Assembly (NCBI GenBank): GCA_007258455.2
Contig: VDFB02373365.1
Span: forward strand, 219,118,162 to 219,182,161
Source of the DNA: Sequoia sempervirens
Lineage: Eukaryota; Streptophyta; Pinopsida; Cupressales; Cupressaceae
Reading direction: 5' to 3'
DNA length: 64,000 nucleotides
The notes below the pieces were generated by a model that saw nothing but the letters and a program-made list of their open reading frames with translations, was not told the origin of the DNA and did no database searches. Shown here piece after piece: positions 34,036-46,799 of this stretch (positions are counted from its first letter, which is position 1; each line of letters begins with the position of its first letter). Made by a program: the position numbers and the translations under genes.

Positions 34036-34204
34036 GGAATCAGGTAGCATGACCCCCTATAAACTGCAATGCACCTGGTAAACATTTTAACATGATCGGC
34101 GGTGCTGGCGCAACATGCCCTCCGATACCACGGGGGTGGGGGAGACTAGACCTCATGACCAACCTCCTGCAATAGGAAAGATTTAGCCAACTGAGCTAGG
34201 GCCC
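34036..34204 (-). mobile_element. tRNA-derived SINE, minus strand
   Basis: On the minus strand it starts GGGGCCCTAGCTCAGTTGGC, containing a pol III box A (TAGCTCAGTTGGC). A degraded box B follows about 35 bases later (GAGGTCTAGTCTC). The body CCCCGTGGTATCGGAGGGC and the end CATGCTACCTGATTCCTCT match the SINE units at 63513-63807 in order. The tail runs into A-rich sequence. Confidence 0.75.
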
Positions 34205-34859
34205 CAAACCTTATAATGTTAATATTAATATAAATATTTATATATTGTAACATCTGTCATGAAAACCCCAAAGGACAAACATTGCAAACAATTTTTTTTT
34301 AAATAATACAAAGTAAAGGTGCAACTAAACATTAAATCATATTTACATTGCACATTAACATCATAACATCAAGTCCTCTGGGGCACGCGAGGTCGCATCG
34401 GATAACAAACTCATAACGAAAAGATAAACGATAACGCCAAATAACTTATCTAAATTTACATACATCAACATTAAAAAATCCATTTACAAAAGTACATCCA
34501 TGTAACCATAAGTAAAAGAATAATACATCATGTGATACAACTATATCAAATCTCATAAAATGAATGGTTACAAATGTTCATATACAATACATCATTGTTT
34601 ATTACATTACATGATCAATAATGAATACAATGAAATCTCCCATACATGTGGAAAAAATACATAGTACAAATAATGTATGAATTACACAATGAATCTTAGG
34701 TACAAGCTCCAACTGAAGAATGGTGAGAAGAACGAACGTTGATGGGGAACCCAACGGGTGCAGAGCATGTTCCACCCAATCATGTGGGTTATAAATAACC
34801 CACCCGCCGTGCTCAGAGGTGAAAAGGAAGTAGCCATGACCATGAATGTCATAAGACAA

Positions 34860-35647
34860 GGGTATGTGCAGGATCATCATGGGAAAAACAAGCCCTTAAG
34901 TGGCAAAAAATTCAGAAAAATCAGAGTTAGGAAATTTAATGTAAAAATTTGAATAAGTTATCTATATTATTTCAAAAATATGTAAGAATAGAAATTGCAG
35001 AAAATTGAATATAGTTTCTAAACTACTAGATTTGTTTAAAAAAAAACATCTATTTGGTAAAAAATTAAAATTTCAATGCAGTGGTACTTAAATTTCAAGG
35101 AAAAAATAAGTAGGTGTTTGTCTGACCACCCTAACCACAATAAAATGTTAATATTTTTTTATAATATTTTATATATAAGTAGAGGACTCATGCTCCAATG
35201 TGATGCATATTTTTTGTAATTATTTTCCAAGTAAATAATTAATTATGATTTTTTTATTACAACTTTTTGAAAAATATAAAAACTCAAATGTTTGACCACC
35301 TTAAATTGGTCAAAACTTCATGAAATTCAATTTTTCTTTTTTTAATCCTATAGTATGCAAAGCATAGAATGTGACACATATTTTAGATTAAAAAAATATT
35401 ATACTATTTGAAAGCTATAGATGTTTCTCAATCAGCCTATCAATTAGGACTTTAGTTGTAATTTGAATAGAAAATGAATAATAATTACTTATTAAATTCA
35501 AAATAAAGCATAATTTATATTGGTGGATAGTTGAGAATCTCCCTTAAAAACCCTTTTCATTTCATCAATTTCGGGTAAAAAAATAGTCATCAACCACATA
35601 CCCATCATATTGCAACTTTTTGGCCCATCATGATCTTGCACATACCA
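34860..35647 (-). mobile_element. Inverted-repeat DNA element, copy 6
   Basis: About 788 bp inside the solo LTR. Left end GGGTATGTGCAGGATCATCATGG, right end GATCTTGCACATACC. The last C of the right end seems changed; the flanks are ACAA and ATAA, one mismatch if the element ends at 35647. The orientation is the same as in copy 2. Confidence 0.8.
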
Positions 35648-36762
35648 ATAAAGGACAACATAGTGCAATAAACCCAAATACATCATCAAAGATCACAAAG
35701 GACATAAATGATAACATCCATGAGCCAACATATTAAACGTAAATCCATAAATCTCATCACAAACAAACCAAGGCAATAACCATAACCAAGTAACCAAAGA
35801 AACAATCATAAAACATTTCCAAAAGAATCTGAAACAACAATTAGAACACCATTCCAGAGGAAACCAAGAAACAAGGCATAAGGGCATCTAGTGGAGAGTG
35901 TCATCACATACTCTACATGGGTTATCCTGGCCCTTCCTCCAACATGATGTGTTGACCCCCATCTATGGTTATCCTAGCCCTTCCTCCTACTTGAGGTGTC
36001 GACCCCATAGGGTAGCTCATGCGGAGCCCTTAACCTCTCATGAGGACAAGGTTATGACTTTGCTGACCACCGCCTTCTCAGTCTACCATTAGTTTGTGAT
36101 ATCCCTAATGCATAGACAAGGTATCCAATATTATCTTATGTGTTTTTACTACCCATCCCCCTAAGTTCTGTTATTTAGGTTTTCACTTGTTAAACTACTC
36201 TTACGTGGGTTATCCTGAGCTCTTCCTCCTTTTGAGGTGTTGACCCCCATGAAGAGACACTCTCCCCAAGACCCCAAAACATAACAAAGCAAGCAAGGGT
36301 TGTACCATAAGGAACAAAGCATATATCACAACCAAGACATGTGAGGCATTACCCATCTTGCTAAACACATAAAACCAGAGTCTCAACAAAAATCGTACAA
36401 CCCTTTCAAAATAATAATAATAATACCAAAATCTTGCCTGACAAGAGCACATAACAAGAGAAACATCAACTTATAAAACATTTCATCCCTCTAGAAACCT
36501 AAGGTTTACAACAACCATAAATGGGTTCACAATTGCAATAGGGTTCCCACATTGAAAAAAAAACCAACAATAATAAAATGAAAAATAAACAATTTCATAG
36601 GGTTTCAATTCAGATCAACATAATCAACACTACACTCTATTCTATTACAAAATCTCTATTCCCATAAAAATTCAATGATACATAATTTTTCCTTTTTCCA
36701 ATTATCCATAAAACCATAAATTCCATTTTCACAACTAAAACAGTCAATGTATCTTCACCTAC

Positions 36763-36765
<3 letters not shown>

Positions 36766-36842
<77 letters not shown>
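36766..36842. repeat. Long (TA)n microsatellite
   Basis: About 76 bases of uninterrupted TA dinucleotides inside the solo LTR. Shorter TA runs are at 6296-6313, 6660-6676, 6919-6936, 13664-13684 and 39583-39602. Confidence 0.95.
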
Positions 36843-36846
<4 letters not shown>

Positions 36847-39618
36847 ATAAGAAAAACTAATTTTCTCTTTTATTTAATTATTCTACATCAGTCCTGAATC
36901 TTTAGAATAAATCCAGAATAATTACATGTGAATTATATATATATTTAAAGATATATATATTTATATATATATAGCATTAAATAAATCGCATAAAGAAAAA
37001 CAAAAAAAATTAATAACATAGCCATATGCAACATGTGTGCACGCAATCCCAAGGACTGCGCACAATAGTCCTTTGGACTGTGCACAACCATCCTTTGGAC
37101 TTCCATGGCAGTCCCAAGGGTTGTTGTGTGTGCTAGGGGCTTGGGGTAGGTACAGCTAAGGCTGGCCCTCCCCACTATGCATTAATTTGGTCCTTGACAA
37201 ATAAATTAGGCCAGAATAAATTATTTATTTATTTTTAAAAAAAATGGCCATCAATAATTTCGATAACACAATTAATCATCACATCAATATATGTGTATAT
37301 ACATGTTTTGGTATGTATATATATATTTATTAATATTTTAGAATAAGATATAGAAGGATAAAATACATATATTCATATATTAACATATATATATATATAT
37401 TTTTTTCAAAATCCAAATCTATAATCCTGAGAGGGGTAATTTTTTTTCTAAAATCCAAATTATACACATTGATCATTTTTACAGGCTCAACCAATAAATT
37501 TCTCCATAGCCAAATTATAAAACACAAAGCATTTTCAAAAAACCAGTTTAATTTCTTCAAAGATTTCTAAAACCCTCACAAGAATTCCTTTCTTTCACAA
37601 CAACATACTTATTTATTTTTATTTATTTTATTTTTCTTTTGAATCAGACAACTAAAGAAGCAAGGAAATGGAACCTGGAGTCCTGTGCTATTGAAAATAT
37701 GATGAAGCTTTTCTTGATTCCAATGGCCTTTTCGAAGCGCTCTCGTTCCTGCCTTCAAAGCTTCTTCACCTGATTCTCTTGACCAATCCTCCAATCTAAA
37801 TATTACTTCAGAAGAACCTCTGTTACAAAACAAGGAAAGCTAAAATAATTTTCTATAGAAGAACAAGGGAAAATCCCATTTCCAAAACTTAATATTTTCT
37901 ACAACTCCTGTGAATGAAAAACTTGCAATTTTTCTATTAAATAAAATATCTCTTCTTTTTCAAAAGCTCTAAAAATCCAACTTAAAATAATTTTTCTAAT
38001 TTTAATCCTAGCTTTTCAACCAACACTTAACACTCATTCATCCTTTTTATCTTTTCTTTTCTTTTATTGATTTTTTCCCATTTAACAATACGTTCTGTTT
38101 TAATTTTGATTTTGCAAGCTTTACTTGTAATTCACAAAAAATAATTTATTTAATTAATTTATTCCATAATTATCCTGAACATGCTAATTTAATTAAATTA
38201 TCAAAATACTAAATTTTAAATAATTTAATTTATTCTTTTAAATAAATCACATGACTCTTTAATATAAGACTTTTATATTTTAAAATAAATTATTCCAACA
38301 CTATTATAAACATTTATTAATAGGGTTTTTTTTTTCTGATTTTTGCTGAAATCACATATTTTTAGAAAATATAATGGTTTAAGCCTTAAAAAGTTCTATT
38401 TTAAGTATTCCAATTGAAGAGGGTTTGATCAAATCACCTTAGATCAAACCCCCTTGGATAGAACCTTGCTAGTTTTAAACCATACCTATAAATGAGTCTT
38501 CTTTACACCTATCAAAATGTTGATAAAAAATCACTTTTGATTTAGCTTTTGGGGGATCAAATAAATTCATTTAAAATTGATTTCAAATGACTATGATATT
38601 CCTCAGAATGAGCTATCCAAAAAATATAATTTTAATATGTTTTGGTTTTGTTACGTATTTGTTTTTTTAGTTTAATTAAACATACGTTTTTCATCGAAAA
38701 TGAATGTCTTTGTTCTTCACATGTGAAAAAATAGCAGATTATAAAAAAAAAATTGGAAAATATGAGTGCACTAGATATTGAAGTCCTTGATCCAAGAAAA
38801 GAAATAAATTGAATTTTGATATATGCAAAAAAAAGTCACGCATTATACAGTTGCGCTGTGCCTGAATTATAATTAGTTTGAATTTGAAACTTGATTAAGG
38901 AAAAAATATTCAATAAAAAACTATCTAACTAAGTGGAAGCACTAGATATCGGAGTTAAAAATCTAAATTCGAAAGAATTATAATTTTATCCTTCATGGAA
39001 AAAATGTTATACATTATATGGTGTGCGTCACTTTTTAAAAATGTTGTTTTCAGAAAAAACTAGTTTTCATGGGAGATGGAAAAAGAAGTGCAATATGATT
39101 CCAAAATATTTTTAAAAAATATTTTTAGAATCTACAGACAAAATTTGATGAGACTCTAGTTTGCACCATCTTCAAATTCCTCACAGTTTAGCCGCTATAG
39201 GTTCCCGAATGTGAAGATTTAGTTAAAAATAATAATTTCAATGTCCAGTTTGGCCAAAAATTGTAAACTACTATTCTGGGATCACCCAAGTTCATCATTT
39301 AATCATATAAACAACATCATACAAAACATCAATGTAAAATAAATACCAAAATACACTCACACAAACTACTATAATAAATTGCAAAAATGACAAAAACAAA
39401 GACGCACAATACCACTTAATAAGGATGGTTTGACAAACATGGGATGGGGTGACTTCCTTGTCATCTCTATTTCAACATCATGCACATTGGGTAATTTGAT
39501 GCTCGCCCTGTCCTGCTGAAGTAGGTGGAATCGAGACTCTGTACTTGCAATTCCTACATACAAACAAGATTGTGTACATGTATATATATATATATATATA
39601 TAATCAAAACATCACATT

Positions 39619-39681
39619 GTGAGAAGGAATTGCAACGTAGCAAGGCACTCACAAACGGGTGGTGCTACATTGTCCTCTCAC
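39619..39681 (-). promoter_or_regulatory. Conserved stem-loop in the solo LTR
   Basis: Read on the minus strand the arms are GTGAGAGGACAATGTAGCA and TGCTACGTTGCAATTCC followed by TTCTCAC. The closing pairs are TAGCA/TGCTA where the giant-LTR element has TAGTA/TACTA. The loop contains TTTGTGAGTGCC. It lies about 300 bp from the LTR start, as in the chromovirus. Confidence 0.6.
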
Positions 39682-39986
39682 CAAAACTATTCTATCAATT
39701 ACAACATTCAATATAAAGTAACATTTCTAAACTAACTGATCACATTATAAAATAATCACTAAATCACTACATCACAATGTATTACTGAAATCAAATTAAC
39801 ATCACCAAAACATAATGTCATATAAATTATCCATGTCCTCAAATGAAGTAACATAATCACCAACAGTCTAACTATCCAATCCACCAAATGAAACAATAAA
39901 TAGTACCTATTATAGTCACAAGGTATCAAACAAAAGCATAGAAAAATAATAAGTCCAAACAATAACAGGAGGGGTATTACGTATAT

Positions 39987-40330
39987 TATATAATATAATA
40001 TATGATAAATTAATATAATATATGTTATATTTAATATAAATATTTAATGTTATTTAAAATATAAATATATAATTTTATATAATATTATAAATTTTATTTG
40101 ACGGAAAGGATATCCATTTCTTTTAATTAGAAATGTTAATTGGAAAGGAAGTATTAATATTAATATAATATATATTATATTTAATATAATAATATATAAA
40201 AATAATATTAAATATATTTAATAATATAATGTATTATTAAAAAATTATTTGATGGATTGTTGCAAGAGAGTATTAAATATCATATTTATTATAATAAAAG
40301 TACAATGAGCTGAGAGAAATATATAGATCT
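39987..40330. other. AT-rich DNA without recognised feature
   Basis: Repeats of TAATATAATATAT-like sequence. The same type of sequence precedes the solo LTR at 34210-34245, so the LTR inserted into this AT-rich block. I see no gene in it. Confidence 0.6.
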
Positions 40331-40560
40331 CACTCTCTCTCCCTCTCTCTCACCTTCCCTATATACTTTTGTCTATCTCATCCTCTCCCTCTCTACCTAC
40401 ATTTCTCTCAATTTGTCTCACCCTACCTTGCCCTCCATCCTTCCAACTATAGGTCACTTTGTCAACTTATGCGTACCCTTATCCCTCACTCCCTCCCTCT
40501 CCCTCTCTCTACCTCACCCCCCCTTCTCTCTCTCTCACTAGATCTCTCTTTGTACCTCTC
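40330..40560. repeat. Pyrimidine-rich (CT)n tract
   Basis: Runs of CTCTCTCTCCCTCTCTC and similar. The plus strand is almost purine-free over long stretches. It could adopt triplex-type structure. No gene is visible. Confidence 0.8.
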
Positions 40561-40633
40561 CAACCCTACCTCTCTTTATTCCTTGCTATGTGAGGGAGTC
40601 ACTTTTATGTGCTCAGAATGGATATGATCTCAT

Positions 40634-40654
40634 GGCTTTGATGCCTTGTTGGGT
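40634..40654 (-). other. Copia-type LTR end and primer binding site, minus strand
   Basis: On the minus strand ...TTACCCAACA is followed by AGGCATCAAAGCC, similar to the tRNA-Met-type PBS. An LTR would lie to the right (from 40647) and the internal part to the left, where only the CT-rich tract is found. It is a remnant at best. Confidence 0.35.
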
Positions 40655-41382
40655 AATTCCAAGATCAAAGAGCTCCATTTGATAACCTTCTACAAGTAAA
40701 AATATAAGCACAATAGTATGTCTATCAAAATAAAATGAAGACAATAAATATAATATGAGAAACCATGTATATATAGGCAAGGTAGATGAGGTTAGAAGGT
40801 AGGATTAAACACGTGACTACCCCTCCAAATGAGCAACACTTGTGAGCTCACTTGAGAAGTGTATGATCAAGTAACAAGTATACATGTAAAGGTATCTCAA
40901 TTAATGACGACATGTGTCTCAATACAATGAAGTGAGATAAAATCATAAGAAATCTAAGTGAATGGGTTAATCCTAGAAAGGTGATATCCAATCAAGATGG
41001 ATAAAGATACTATTTACATGAAAATAATTTCTTTCTCTACTAATTGATGGGTCAAAAACCAAGTTTAAAAATATATTTTGATATAGACTTGTTCTCATTA
41101 AGATCACCATCCCAATTAAGTCCATGAGTCTAATTATATTTAACGTATGACTATTACATTATAAATTATGTTATAAGTATGATTTCCTTATATGTACTAC
41201 ATATATGTTTGGCCATAGTTGAATGATGCTCATGTTTCTCTATCATGAAGCTTGAAACTATACTAACTATAAAATAAAATATCATGGAATATATTATGTA
41301 TGTAGATGAGGCTACTAACAAGTTGACAATACAAGGTGGCATCAAAAAGTGGTGTGGAACACTTTTCATCAAGCTTGGATCC

Positions 41383-41545
41383 AAATGAAAAGGTATTTTT
41401 TGTAGGCTTATAATGATCCATGTAAAAATGAGCTACAATATCAAGAATACATACTTGGGATGGAAATGGATTTTATATTGGCTTATAATAATGCATGTAA
41501 AAATGAGCTACAAGATCAAGATTACATACTTGGGATGGAAAGGAA
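41383..41545. repeat. Two-copy tandem repeat of about 81 bp
   Basis: GGCTTATAATGATCCATGTAAAAATGAG continues through to ACTTGGGATGGAAA and is repeated directly (41405 and 41486). The two copies differ at few positions. Confidence 0.8.
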
Positions 41546-41739
41546 GATCCTAGAAGAGGTTTTAGTGATCTTGATCTTGATAAAGTAGTGTAAGAGACCT
41601 ACTTTATTCATGACAATAAATCATGTAAATAATTCTTAAATTTGATGATGATGGATTAAACACTCCTTATTACAATCAAATCAACAATATATAGAACCAA
41701 GCAGCATTTAACCTAGTATCCCTTCATGCCCCATTCATT

Positions 41740-44700
41740 GGGTATCTAGGGTCCATGCAAAGCATTGAGCTAGTAAAGGGGCACCGCCAATTTTTAAAGA
41801 AAGGACACAACTATAACTCTCAACCCACCCTAAAAATTATAGGGCCAGGAACATCCCTTCCATATCGTTCTCCCTATGATATGAGTGGAATTGTTAGAAC
41901 CCAATCAAGAGAAGAAAGAAGTATATGTCAATTGGCATACCAAGCCCATGGGACCTACTTGAGTCCATAGAGAAAATTTTAGTTTATAAATTAATAAATA
42001 ATCTTGAATGAATCCCTATAGCTATTCCATATAAATCTCTTCTTTTAGATCTTCATGAAGAAACGCACTATTCACATCCATATAAAGTATAACCCAACAA
42101 TGAGCTACAACAATAAAAAGCTTTTGGTGAATGGAGTTCATCTAAGTGACAAGGGAAAAATTCTTAGTGTATTCAATACCTAGAACATTTAAGAGAGCTT
42201 TGGGCATAAGTTGTCCTTTTGAAAATCTTGACTAATCCATCCCCTATAAATTTTTTATTATAGATCTATTTACAATAAATAAATTTTCTTCCCTCAAGAA
42301 GTGGAACAATTTCCCATTTTTTTTAAGAGTTGTACTCTTCGTTCATGGATGAATTCAACTTAGGAATTCTTGATGTCTCAAAAAGGGATTTTGGAGCTAA
42401 ATTTATGATAATATAAAAAATAAGAATATCTAGGTGCTATAACTAAGTCCCTAGAGTGCCTAAATGATAATCAATACGAAATTTTGTAGACTCAAGAGTC
42501 TATTGAACACAATTGGGCATAGTAGAAGGAGATGGAGGAGGAGATTCCTTGGCCTCTAAATGTGAACCCAAAGAAGGGGGAGGTAAATCCTCATTAATAA
42601 TATGATGATTAGAAGCTAGATAAATCCCTTTGAGTCACAATCATCTAAATACACTCTAGAGGAAGGAAGAGTATGAGAGGAGAAACTAGGAGATCTTTCC
42701 TCAAAATGAACACTACTCTCAGTAAAGAATTCACATTTCTCAAGATCAAAACTTCGTTATCGTTTGACACCACCTAGATATCCAACAAAGATGTAGGGAT
42801 GAATATAACATTAGAGTGCCATATTCTTCTCTAAAGGAATGCATTCTCATGTTGGTAAACGAAAATATTGGAAGTAGTGTACACAAAAGGTATCATATTG
42901 CACAAAATTAAATGTGAGTGATTTATTTTAGTTCATTTGCTAGATGTGAGCAACATAGTTGATATTTTTAGTCTAAAATTTAGGTGCAAGGTAGTGTGCA
43001 TAAATCATGCAATTGTCAATCTCTTTCAAGGATCTATTTTTCCTCTTAGCTACACCATTTTCTTGATATTTGAATTTGATAATGTGAAAAATATAAATCT
43101 ATTCAAGAGTGTTAAATTTATGATCAAAATGGTGGTTCACATATTCTATCATTATCAATGTAAAGAATCTTGATGTACTATCTAGATTATTTATTGGCAT
43201 AATCCTTAAAATCCTACAATCTATCAAAGACTTCTCCTTTTTTTCAAAGGAAGAAGACACGTGTATCTAAAGTAGTAATTAAAAATAAAGTATGGAAAAA
43301 TTGGGTCTTCGTAAAATACAAGGATGGAAAGAAAACCTTGAAATTATTGTGTATTATCTAAAGGTATTTTGAAGCTCTTCATCCTTCCATTTATTAATAA
43401 TTTTATGAATATGCCTTCACAAGGCACAACTTGAATAAAAACCCATCAATAAATGTAATATGAGGAAGACATATGATCATGTCTTAAGTATTGAGTTGCT
43501 AATGGTAGCAATAGTTGAGATGACCAAGCAAATCATGCAATGATTTTCTCACAATATTTAAATGGATGAGTAATACTATAGTTGGAGAATCTAATAGATG
43601 AGTAATACTATAGTTAGATAATCTAATACAAAGTGATAAAAAGCATAAAACTAGGTGATGGTCAATATTCCCCATTGTGGGAAGAACATTAATTTGAGGA
43701 TTACTAATGGAAAAAAAATTTGGAGTGAATTTTACCTTACTACTATTCTAGAGATAAGTGATCTAGTAGATGAAGATAAAGTTATCCAATGAGTTAGGTG
43801 CATAGATATAATATCCTAAAATTTACCAATTCTAGCATATACTTAATCCTTTCCATCAAAGTCCACCAGAGAGTAATCCCTAATGAGAATTTGAGGTTGT
43901 AAATACTTATTATTTTAACAAATAAATCCTTTCTCTATTAGAACCCATATGGTATGAATCACCTAAGTCAAAAAATCACTAATTGAATTTTTTTCAAGTA
44001 ACAAGAGTAATTTATTTCCCTTTACATAATTTAAGAGAAGGGGTGGGGGAATATGCTATAGAGGATGGTAGATTAATGTAATTCATGTTTAGAATATTCT
44101 TTAGCTCATCTATCTACTTACCATGATATGAATGTTCCTTATAAAAAATCTTCTTATATTAACTACATGTTAGTAATTTTTTCTTCTAATGATTCTCCCT
44201 AGATGAAGAAGACTTACTATTTTCTTTTGAAAAAATGAGGATTGTGATTGTCCTTTATGTGACTTATGCTTGGACCTATTATGTTTCTTCTTAGATTATG
44301 ACTTGACTCTCTCTATCCCTTTTGTTAACTATCCAACAAATCTTGAAGCTATAATGGCTTTTGAAGACCCATGTAAATTATATTTTCATATTCATGCATT
44401 GACATCTCAAAGAAGGATGTGAATGAAGGCATAAAAACCATAGTGTGATTATGAAAACTAGTTCTCAACAAAGGTTTCATATTTAGTACCAAGTTTGTTT
44501 AGGGTACCATATAGAAGCTAAATTCCATTTTTCTTGGTGCCACATGCTTTACATTATTCTACAAGGTCATTAACCTTGTGATGTAATCTTGAATATTATA
44601 AATGAATTTTGGATCAAGGTTCATTAGTTTAGTGTTAATTTGCTATCCTTATAATTCATTAGCTTGATCATACAAAGTATTTTTTTTTCTCAAGCTTCAT

Positions 44701-44931
44701 GTTATTTTTACCAATCTAAAACATTAGATCACAAAAAATGAAATTGTGAAGATAACAAAGTCCTTTAGTATGTTTAAGAATCCATTTTATCTTTTCCTTA
44801 GCATCTATGGGTTCATTTACCTCTTCTTCAATATATGGAATATATCCTTGTTGTATTAATATATTCGATGCATTTTGATTCCATGTTGAGTAGTTGTATG
44901 GATTTGGTAATGGAAACTTAAAGAGATCCAT
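41740..44931 (-). pseudogene. Strongly eroded Ty1/copia gag-pol, minus strand
   Basis: In minus-strand order: a gag start MDLFKFPLPNPYNYSTWNQN at 44931, an integrase C-terminal block with FVGYLGGVKR and SVHFEERSP near 42810-42690, the RT start with NEEYNS and LVPLLEGRK-like text near 42350-42270, and YMDVNSAFLHEDLKEEIYME at about 42085-42025. Stops and frameshifts occur every few dozen codons. The protease and integrase core could not be read. The order fixes the copia type (INT before RT). Neighbouring 45.08-46.78 kb may be its 5' LTR. Confidence 0.65.
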
Positions 44932-44974
44932 TTTAAGGAAAAATAGAGCATAAACAAAGGGAGATATACAGGTG

Positions 44975-45003
44975 CACACACACACACACACAAACACACA
45001 CAC
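44975..45003. repeat. (CA)n microsatellite
   Basis: CACACACACACACACA with an interruption (AAACACACACAC), just upstream of the copia gag start on the minus strand. Confidence 0.9.
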
Positions 45004-45083
45004 AAAGAGACCCCGTAATTTCACTCAATCAAATATTCCCCAAGAAAGTATGATTTGACACTTTATAATTAGTGTGATTATTG

Positions 45084-46780
45084 TTGGAACTAGTAAGAAA
45101 CATAAAGTAGACTTTGAGTTTAATGCTTACAATTTGTCAAAATTAGGGCTTATGCTAAAACTATGATTTTTTTAATTTTCATGAGAATAGTCTAATAAAA
45201 TCACTATAATATACACAAAAATTATAGACTTTTAAAAAATCCACGTAAAAAGGAGATTGTATGAGCTTTAACAAAAGAATGAAAGTTCCTAAAAAGATAA
45301 TTATTAAACAAAAACTATAATAAATTACAAATTTTAAAATATCCATACAATGAAATAAAATAAAAACTACACCAAAGCATAGAGCATGAAAATTTATCCC
45401 AAATAATTAAAAAGTACTTGAAAAATAGAGGTCATTAGCCCAAGTTATGAGCCATTGAAGTTGAAATACAAAATATAAAATGGAAATGGAGAGAGGATTT
45501 AAAATTTAAATTGACTATTGAGGTTAGTATGATATTTTCAAGGAATATTCTAATATTTTTCCAAATATCCTACGTTCTTCTATGAATATAAAATTTCCTT
45601 TAGATTTCTTGAAAATTATCATCATACTCAAAAATTGCTTGTTTTAAATTTAAAAATTACAAACCTTTGATGAAAAATTTTCCTTGTAAAAAATGTTGTT
45701 TCATGTAAAGCATTCCTTTAATATGCCACTTAATTAGTAATGGGGGGAGAAATCAAGTGGGGTCTCTTTCTGGCCTGTCCATAGGATGCAATGGTGGTGG
45801 TTGGGCTACTCACCAATGATGTAATAGTAGAATGCTATGCAACTTGCATTGCTTGTGGTGGTTATGGGTGGAAGGATTGTTATAGGGGGCATTATCTAGT
45901 TATGTTTCTTGAACAATGTGTGGTACTATGTATTATTTTTTTATTTTTCAAAAATGTATAGCATGGTGAAAGGGAATCCATATGGGATGAAACCCCAAAA
46001 AAAATCCTTAAGGTAAAATTTGTAAAATATTGATAATTTAACATTTATTCTTAATATTTTTGGGCCTTATAGATGTGATTTAAGGGTCTAATTGATATAA
46101 AAAAGACTTGAAATGATAGCTTCCCATAATATCAAACAAGAAAACTCCTACTTCAAACCCTTACAGATCTAGCCTGCAAGGTTTGACTAAAATAAAATAA
46201 AATTTTGGTTTGACTATTTCAGCTACTTTAAAATCAATGGTGAGCTCAAAATAGCTCTTCGAAGCTCCAAAATATCTACAAATAGTTAGCTTAAGGAAAG
46301 GAGCCCTCTGATATGTTAAAAAAAAATTCATACACTTTTTACTCTTCATATCATCCAATAATATAAGAGAAGAGCATAGTCATTTCTTTAAGAAAATAAA
46401 CTCTACACTCCCATATTTCTTCAAAAAATTAACCTACAACCCATAACCCACTCTAACACTATATATATTTTGGATGTGAAGTCACCTTGAAAGAAAATGA
46501 CTAAAGGAAATAAAGAAAAAAGATCTAGAATTCAAAGAATAAAATATATTATATTCAATAGGAAATGTAAAGCATATAATAATAAGTGATTATAAAGGAA
46601 CTATATTTGATTATATATAGAATATACCACCCAAGAGACCAGAAACACAACCAATATGGAATAATATAAAAAAATTTATTTTGTAAACTCAACCTAGTGT
46701 GAAAGGAATTTAGTGGAAAACTAATTAGGAAATAAAGTAGTTAGGAAATATACTTTAAGCACATTGATAGATACCTAAAC
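45084..46780 (-). mobile_element. Putative 5' LTR of the eroded copia element
   Basis: Non-coding, AT-rich, directly upstream (on the minus strand) of the gag remnant. 46490-46770 matches 32460-32770, where the same sequence ends at a PPT-like run. On the minus strand a possible LTR end CCAACA lies at about 45084-45089. A second complete copy for comparison is missing, so the limits are tentative. Confidence 0.35.
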
Positions 46781-46799
46781 CAAAAACATTCACCTTGAT

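Larger units (their letters stand above)
34246..39981 (-). mobile_element. Solo LTR of a chromovirus-related family, minus strand
   Basis: 5736 bp bounded on the plus strand by TGTAACATCTGTC and GGAGGGGTATTACG, with TATAT on both sides (34241-34245 and 39982-39986). On the minus strand it starts (C/T)GTAATACCCCTCC, like the LTR starts at 4783 and 21325, and ends GATGTTACA. No internal domain or second LTR is nearby, so LTR-LTR recombination has removed the rest. It contains inverted-repeat element copy 6, a long (TA)n run and the conserved stem-loop near its start. Without copy 6 the LTR is about 4.9 kb. Confidence 0.75.

Noticed and set aside
34181..34204. tRNA gene suggested by box A
   Set aside because: No cloverleaf can be formed and the sequence continues into a SINE body; it is a tRNA-derived SINE.
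41755..41970. 71-codon plus-strand frame
   Set aside because: It is antisense to or at the edge of the eroded minus-strand copia pol; no domain is visible.
43560..43630. Direct repeat that might start a CRISPR-like array
   Set aside because: Only two copies of about 33 bp without spacers, in plant DNA; a simple tandem duplication.
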